DNA from: Vibrio sp. ES.051
GTDB lineage: Bacteria; Pseudomonadota; Gammaproteobacteria; Enterobacterales; Vibrionaceae
NCBI RefSeq assembly: GCF_002563795.1
Contig: NZ_PDJL01000005.1
Location: 62,001-126,000, forward strand
DNA length: 64,000 nt
Direction: 5' to 3'
Numbering within the stretch: position 1 is the stretch's first letter; each line of letters begins with the position of its first letter. Below, in pieces: positions 58,946 to 64,000 of this stretch. Position numbers and translations under genes: made by a program. The notes under the pieces are model-generated. The model made no database searches and was not told the DNA's origin. It saw only the letters and a list, made by a program, of their open reading frames with translations.

Positions 58946-59752
58946 ATGAAAGTAATCAGCTTTAACATCAATGGTCTTCGTGCACGACTGCACCAACTCC
59001 AAGCGCTTATCGATAAACACCAACCTGATGTTATCGGCCTCCAAGAAATTAAAGTTCATGATGACGCGTTCCCGATTCAAGATGTCGAAGCCATGGGTTA
59101 CAAAGTGTATTTTCACGGTCAAAAAGCACATTACGGTGTAGCGATGCTTTGTAAACAAGAGCCAATCAGCGTACAAAAAGGGTTTCCGACCGATAATGAA
59201 GAACATCAAAAACGCATGATTATGGCAACGTTTGAAGATGATAATGGTGGCAAGGTTACGATTCTTAATGGTTACTTCCCTCAAGGGGAGAACATCAGTC
59301 ACGAGACTAAATTCCCTTACAAGCGCCAGTTCTACAAAGATTTGATGACTTATTTAAACGATCACCATAGCAATGATGAACAGTTAATCGTGATGGGCGA
59401 TATCAATATCAGCTCTATTGATGCTGATATTGGCATTGGTGAACTAAACCGTAAACGCTGGTTAAAAACCGGTAAGTGTTCGTTCCAACCTGAAGAACGT
59501 GAATGGCTGAAAACCTTGTTAGATTGGGGCTTTGTGGACACTTTCCGCCAGCTATACCCACAAGTGAATGATCGTTTCTCATGGTTTGACTACCGTTCAC
59601 GCGGCTTTGATGACAACCGTGGCCTACGGATCGACGTCATTTTAGCGACCCCTTCCCTAGCGCAAAAATGCATTGAATCTGGTATCGACTATGAGCTCCG
59701 TGGCATTGAAAAGCCTTCCGACCACGCCCCAATTTGGTCGACATTCAAATAG
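58946..59752 (+). CDS. xthA: Exonuclease III
   Basis: 268 residues of the AP endonuclease/exonuclease family. Catalytic blocks [23 protein letters not shown] and the C-terminal SDHAPIW are present; length equals E. coli ExoIII. It repairs abasic sites. AAGGA precedes the ATG. Confidence 0.97.
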   Translation: MKVISFNINGLRARLHQLQALIDKHQPDVIGLQEIKVHDDAFPIQDVEAMGYKVYFHGQKAHYGVAMLCKQEPISVQKGFPTDNEEHQKRMIMATFEDDNGGKVTILNGYFPQGENISHETKFPYKRQFYKDLMTYLNDHHSNDEQLIVMGDINISSIDADIGIGELNRKRWLKTGKCSFQPEEREWLKTLLDWGFVDTFRQLYPQVNDRFSWFDYRSRGFDDNRGLRIDVILATPSLAQKCIESGIDYELRGIEKPSDHAPIWSTFK

Positions 59753-59782
59753 TACATAGCTATAGGTTTGCTAACCTCTGGT

Positions 59783-59809
59783 AAAAAGGGAGACAATGTC
59801 TCCCTTTTT
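59783..59809. terminator. Bidirectional terminator between xthA and the metalloprotease gene
   Basis: AAAAAGGGAGACA/TGTCTCCCTTTTT between convergent genes. Confidence 0.88.
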
Positions 59810-59834
59810 GTGTCTGCTAAATAGCTGTTTGAAT

Positions 59835-62549
59835 TTAGTTAAGCGGCCAAGGCGATTGACCGTCGATAACGACTGGTATTTGAGCAAATTCATTCAAACA
59901 GTAGCCAGTATTACTACTTGCAAAGTAAGTGAGAGGCATTGGCGTTAGATTCAGCGCCACAACCTGCTGTTTTGCTTTTTCCGAGAAAGAGAAGCCCCAC
60001 ATATCTAAATAGCTCGTCATATCTCGCTGAGCAACGGAACTCAGAGCAATAAGCAACCAATCATTGTTTGAGATGCTGTTTGCCTCCTCACGAGAGTAAT
60101 TGGCGAAACCAATACTCAATCGTCTCTCATTCCAAAGCGCATCATCCGATTTTAAGCGGTTAAACTCACGCTCGATCAGGTGCAATCGCGCCAATAAATG
60201 CCAACCATTTTTAAGCACGCCTGCATGCTGTGTCGCCATCATCATTTGAATATAAACACGAGCGCCCCAACTCCAACTGGTTTGATTTTTCTCTGCCATA
60301 TACGCATTTGGATCCGCTTGGGTTCGGCTAGATTGCAGTAGTTCAAACTGGCCTTTGAAGTCTAAGCTTTGGCAAGTTGAAACTTTCCCCGTATTCTGGA
60401 AGAAACGAGACTTACTATAATAAGAGTAATAGTTAGTCGTTGAGTGTCCTTCCCAACCAGCAAATCGGAATCGACCTTTTTCTAAGCCATGACCAAGCTC
60501 ATGTAAATCACCGTGACCAAGCGGGCTGAATGCCCAATATGCATCATATGGGTTGCCAGAACAGCCGTAGCCACATGTTGCTTGGTCAGCATTCATATGC
60601 TTCACCATATCAATGTTGGCGATTTCCCAGCCTTGATTTTTGGCATATTGGATAATTTCTGGAACTTCATTGATACCCGGCCCTTGGAAACCAGCCAGAA
60701 CATGTGGGTAATTGTGGGCATACTCTTCTGTCGCAAGCGCCATTGCGGCTGGTGTCGGCCACGTTGCATCGTTAACAGATTCAAGCATTTTGTCTCGCTT
60801 AGCGTGCACTTCAAATCCAGGCGTGATCAACTCAGCCCAATCGAACAAGTTTGCCTCAAGCTGTTGAATAAACGTATCGTTGTTCTTCGCACTTCTCCAT
60901 ACAGGATGTTGCGCTACATGGCTAAATGTTAGCTCTACTGGCACATCATTGTTGTCAAAGTGAACTTGGATCGGCCCACCATAAGGTGAAGTTAGAGTGA
61001 TGGCTTCACCCAGCTTCACTTCATAGGCGAATGAAGTCAGCATTTTTGGTCGAGTGTAACCATCTTTGCTGAACTCATGAGTTGCGCCACTTCTTAAGCT
61101 GTTAATGACAATTTTGGTCGTCACATCATTGCTGTCATTACGTGTGACCGTAAAGGTTTCCCCGGGAAGCGCATACACACCAGCGGAGCGGAAGTTACGC
61201 TTTGATTCCATATTAATCGTAGCACTGATTCTCTTCACTTCAGAGCCAAACTCACTGCGACTGAAGTTACCCATATTTGGCTGTTTGGGATTAACGTTTC
61301 GGCTGTTGTATTGCACGTAATCGGCAAAGTATGACTTCAGGAACTCGGTCGTTTCAGTTGATTGCTTGTCCATTGGGAATGTTATCGTTTGACGATAATG
61401 ATCCGCCAGCAACACCATAAGTTTTTCGTATTGGTAGCCGTCTTGGTCAAACAATGAGAGCTTTTGTTCATCATGCTTTTTCAGCCACTGCCGAATACTG
61501 TTTGCTCCAGCATAAAATTGACCATCCATATTCGCAGTATCAGGGCAAGATTTATCATCGCACTGTGACAAGTCAACATTGAAATTTTGAGATTCAAAAC
61601 GAGACAACAACGCTTGTTGCGTAACCACAGAATCCGGCACAACGTTCATTAAGGATGAAGGCGCCCAATCGACTAAGCTTAACTTACGCCAGTAATTATC
61701 TCCCACGTAATCAACATGAAGTTTTTCCAAAACGTCTCGACCAAGCTCAGTTAATCCGCCATCCCAATGCAGATAGAGAACAGGAATTTTGGCTTGCTCA
61801 GCGTAAGACAGCGCATCCAGCACCTGCTGGTTGCTGTCTCCTGAGCGCAGATGTTGCGACAAAATCAACAAGTTCGGTGTATTCGTCTTCAAACAGCTAA
61901 GTAGCTTCGAACCATCACACTGATTAGCATCGTTAACATCCAACTCTTGTGAAATATTATCTTTTAGCCAATTGCGCGTGGCTTGCTCATCAGGGAAGTA
62001 GTGGGACTGATCCATTTGCGCAATCACGACGTTTGATGTCGAGCCGTTAGAAAGCCAAGTAACTAGGTTATTTAACCATTGAGTCATCGCTGCATTAGAA
62101 GAATCAGGAAAACGTTGCTTGGTGCGAAATGGGTTACTACCTAATACCGCGTAACGTTGACCGTTGGTCTGCTCTCCTGCAACGCCAATTGACAAGGTTT
62201 GGTCTTTGTAACCGCTTGCCATTGCCTTATTAGTCATCAAAATCGTGCTGTTGAATCCATACTTAGGTGCCAAAATCGCAGCATCATGAGTCGGGTCCCA
62301 ATACAATCCAGATAGTTTTTTCGCGATAGCGGATTTAATCGCGTTAGCCTGCTTTTTATGTGCTTCGACGACCTGACGACTTTTGCGGATGAAATCGTTC
62401 GGTTCAGAAACGAATAGTGCATTGCCAGTTTCCAACGCTTGTTGAACTGGCGTTGGCGTTGGTTTTACTTGGGTATTTGATTGTGACTCTCCCCCACCAC
62501 ATCCAGTGGCGATGGCGGCAAAGCCCAACGATAGAATTGTTTTTTTCAC
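59835..62549 (-). CDS. ImpA-family lipoprotein zinc metalloprotease
   Basis: 904 residues. The signal peptide ends at a lipobox-like ATGC followed by GGGES, so it is probably a surface or periplasmic lipoprotein. A large N-terminal region (about 40-560) leads to a gluzincin domain with the zinc motif HELGHGLEKG (about residues 690-699). The organisation resembles ImpA of Pseudomonas aeruginosa, which cleaves mucin-type glycoproteins, and the M60-like group of mucinases. No secretion genes or other virulence genes adjoin it. Substrate is inferred only; a host- or mucin-glycoprotein role is plausible. Confidence 0.8.
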   Translation of the reverse strand: MKKTILSLGFAAIATGCGGGESQSNTQVKPTPTPVQQALETGNALFVSEPNDFIRKSRQVVEAHKKQANAIKSAIAKKLSGLYWDPTHDAAILAPKYGFNSTILMTNKAMASGYKDQTLSIGVAGEQTNGQRYAVLGSNPFRTKQRFPDSSNAAMTQWLNNLVTWLSNGSTSNVVIAQMDQSHYFPDEQATRNWLKDNISQELDVNDANQCDGSKLLSCLKTNTPNLLILSQHLRSGDSNQQVLDALSYAEQAKIPVLYLHWDGGLTELGRDVLEKLHVDYVGDNYWRKLSLVDWAPSSLMNVVPDSVVTQQALLSRFESQNFNVDLSQCDDKSCPDTANMDGQFYAGANSIRQWLKKHDEQKLSLFDQDGYQYEKLMVLLADHYRQTITFPMDKQSTETTEFLKSYFADYVQYNSRNVNPKQPNMGNFSRSEFGSEVKRISATINMESKRNFRSAGVYALPGETFTVTRNDSNDVTTKIVINSLRSGATHEFSKDGYTRPKMLTSFAYEVKLGEAITLTSPYGGPIQVHFDNNDVPVELTFSHVAQHPVWRSAKNNDTFIQQLEANLFDWAELITPGFEVHAKRDKMLESVNDATWPTPAAMALATEEYAHNYPHVLAGFQGPGINEVPEIIQYAKNQGWEIANIDMVKHMNADQATCGYGCSGNPYDAYWAFSPLGHGDLHELGHGLEKGRFRFAGWEGHSTTNYYSYYSKSRFFQNTGKVSTCQSLDFKGQFELLQSSRTQADPNAYMAEKNQTSWSWGARVYIQMMMATQHAGVLKNGWHLLARLHLIEREFNRLKSDDALWNERRLSIGFANYSREEANSISNNDWLLIALSSVAQRDMTSYLDMWGFSFSEKAKQQVVALNLTPMPLTYFASSNTGYCLNEFAQIPVVIDGQSPWPLN

Positions 62550-62703
62550 TTTTACTCACTAAACAATGGGTTTATCCAAGTTTAATGTAAATACTCTAGG
62601 TAAAGAAATTGTCTTTTAGATCAAATAGAAAAGTAGGGATGAAGGTATCAAAATGAAGGTGTAAAAGTGGCACCTCTATATAGGTACCATTTTAAATCAA
62701 TGA

Positions 62704-63381
62704 CTAACTGAGTGGGCGAAGGTATGCCAGAAATCGTTTTTCTGCGAGTTTAAAGCACCATAATATAATAAAGGTCAGTGCCATGTAGAAAAGCCCCGCT
62801 GTCAGAAAAGACTCGAATGGGGCGTAATAACGTGAATTCACTAAACGCGCAGCTCCAGTTAGGTCCATAATAGTAACGATACCCGCGACCGCACTACCGT
62901 GCAGCATGAAAATAACTTCATTCGAATACGCAGGCAATGCTCTACGTAGGGCGCTTGGTAAGATAATACGCTTATATGTCATAAACTTACTCATCCCATA
63001 TGCTTTGGCTGCTTCTACCTCACCTTTTGACAAACCATTAATCGCACCGCGAATAATTTCTGCAGTATAGGCCGAGGTATTAAAGATAAAGACAACCAAC
63101 GCACAAAACCACGCGTTTTCCCATAATGTATCTTTTACTGGAAAAAATTGGTCCATACCGTAATAAATCAAATACAACTGAACCAATAGTGGCGTACCAC
63201 GGAAAAAATAAATGAACCCCCAAGAAGGCAAACTCAGTAAGTAGTTAGTGCTATTGCGTGCAACGGCTAGCGGAATAGAGACACACAAGCCAACCACCAG
63301 CGCTAACCCCACCAACCAAACGGTCGTCCAGAGCCCTTGGAGGTAGATTGGCAAACTTTCGATTATCAAAGAAAAATCCAT
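62704..63381 (-). CDS. artM: ArtM-like amino acid ABC transporter permease
   Basis: 225 residues, HisM/ArtM type, with five membrane helices and the EAA loop EAAKAYGMSKFMTYKRIILPSALR. It forms the channel with the ArtQ-like protein encoded 3 bp upstream. Arginine is the likely substrate from resemblance to ArtM; histidine or other basic amino acids cannot be excluded. No further ABC gene follows on the left side, so it is the last gene of the operon. Confidence 0.85.
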   Translation of the reverse strand: MDFSLIIESLPIYLQGLWTTVWLVGLALVVGLCVSIPLAVARNSTNYLLSLPSWGFIYFFRGTPLLVQLYLIYYGMDQFFPVKDTLWENAWFCALVVFIFNTSAYTAEIIRGAINGLSKGEVEAAKAYGMSKFMTYKRIILPSALRRALPAYSNEVIFMLHGSAVAGIVTIMDLTGAARLVNSRYYAPFESFLTAGLFYMALTFIILWCFKLAEKRFLAYLRPLS

Positions 63382-63384
63382 GAC

Positions 63385-64000
63385 TTACCTCGCATGAATA
63401 CTGAACTTACGCTCAACAAGTTTAAGTAAACCTGTAGAAACGCTGGTAAATAATAGGAAGATAAGCGCAACTGCCATGTAAAAGGTAAACGGCATTTTCG
63501 TCGTCCCAGCGGCCAAAGAACTTATTCTCACCATGTCATCTAAACCAATGATAGAAACTAACGCCGTGGTTTTAAGCAGTACTAACCAGTTATTCCCAAA
63601 CCCAGGCAATGCATGACGGATCATCTGAGGTAACAAAATTCTTCTAAACGATAAAATAGAGCTCATGCCATAAGCTTTTGCGGCTTCTAGCTCGCCTTTA
63701 TCAACCGCCATAATTGCGCCGCGAAATGTTTCTGCCATGTAGGCACCAAAAATAAAGCCTATGGTGATCACCCCAGCGATAAACGGACTGACGTCAATAT
63801 AATCGGGCAAGTAAGAAGTCCACTCATGGTTTGGATTACTAGAAGCAAACCATTCGTTGAGCGTTTCGTTGATAGAGTAAAGGCTGTTGTTTAACAGTAT
63901 TTGCCCACCAAAGAAAATCAGCATCATCAGTACTAAGTCCGGAATCCCCCTAATTATGGTGGTGTAAAGAGTCGCAATCGCTCTGGCCCACTTGTATGGT
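63385..64000 (-). CDS. artQ: ArtQ-like amino acid ABC transporter permease, 5' end outside window
   Basis: Partial. The frame is open to the right edge of the window (PYKWARAIATLYTTIIRGIP upstream of the internal MMLIFF); a start inside the window is not credible because ArtQ-type permeases have this preceding helix. About 205 residues are visible of an expected 225-230. The EAA loop ELEAAKAYGMSSILSFRRILLPQMIR is present. Partner of artM. Confidence 0.85.
   Translation of the reverse strand, partial: PYKWARAIATLYTTIIRGIPDLVLMMLIFFGGQILLNNSLYSINETLNEWFASSNPNHEWTSYLPDYIDVSPFIAGVITIGFIFGAYMAETFRGAIMAVDKGELEAAKAYGMSSILSFRRILLPQMIRHALPGFGNNWLVLLKTTALVSIIGLDDMVRISSLAAGTTKMPFTFYMAVALIFLLFTSVSTGLLKLVERKFSIHAR

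Overview
The window reads as a piece of the main chromosome of a marine Vibrio, most likely from the Harveyi/parahaemolyticus side of the genus. The pointers are the torR-torD-purR-tfoY order with a c-di-GMP-I riboswitch ahead of tfoY, an ompT-type porin beside dinG, a monomeric isocitrate dehydrogenase beside cspD-clpS-clpA, a Bpt-type leucyltransferase beside aat, and small intergenic repeats (ACCCAAGT...CTCAAGATGC) of a kind common in vibrios. Species cannot be fixed from the sequence alone. I see no rRNA, tRNA, insertion sequence, phage or CRISPR array.

Layout. 1-13.5 kb is a redox/anaerobic-respiration block: the end of an operon carrying a napF-type ferredoxin; a copper/thiol operon (scsA-like, scsB, scsD, with no scsC); the tetrathionate sensor pair ttrSR; the divergent tetrathionate reductase operon ttrBCA; and a two-gene dihaem cytochrome operon that looks like tsdB-tsdA (thiosulfate dehydrogenase/tetrathionate reductase). 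13.6-17.2 kb holds pqiABC (MCE lipid transport). 17.3-30 kb holds a lone YejA-like binding protein and core genes (lapA-lapB-pyrF, ihfB, cmk-rpsA, sohB, yciK, cheV). 28.9-33.1 kb is torR/torD, purR and riboswitch-controlled tfoY. 33-45.5 kb holds a membrane-protein pair, a hydrolase, glgC-glgA, topA, yciN, aroA, a glycine-zipper protein, aat-bpt and infA. 45.7-54.7 kb holds clpS-clpA, cspD, icd, rluE, a DUF2057 protein and an ompT-like porin. 55-64 kb holds dinG-TSUP-priC-ybaM, xthA, an ImpA-like lipoprotein metalloprotease, and arginine-type ABC permeases running off the right edge.

How the genes work together. TtrS/TtrR should sense tetrathionate and switch on TtrABC; the neighbouring TsdBA pair interconverts thiosulfate and tetrathionate. 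A nearly identical 19-bp element containing a perfect GTGGAAATCCAC palindrome lies upstream of both ttrB and tsdB and nowhere else that I noticed, so the two systems are probably one regulon; an FNR-like site beside the ttr copy fits anaerobic control. This is the most interesting observation in the window. Aat, Bpt, ClpS and ClpA together make up an almost complete bacterial N-degron pathway within about 5 kb. TfoY is preceded by a textbook c-di-GMP-I aptamer and a plausible expression platform that could hide its ribosome binding site.

Most of the rest is conserved housekeeping sequence. Several long intergenic regions (cheV-torR, torD-purR, glgC upstream, clpS-cspD) contain strong palindromes or terminators without an assigned transcript and are listed below. 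I found no clear-cut undescribed multi-gene system.
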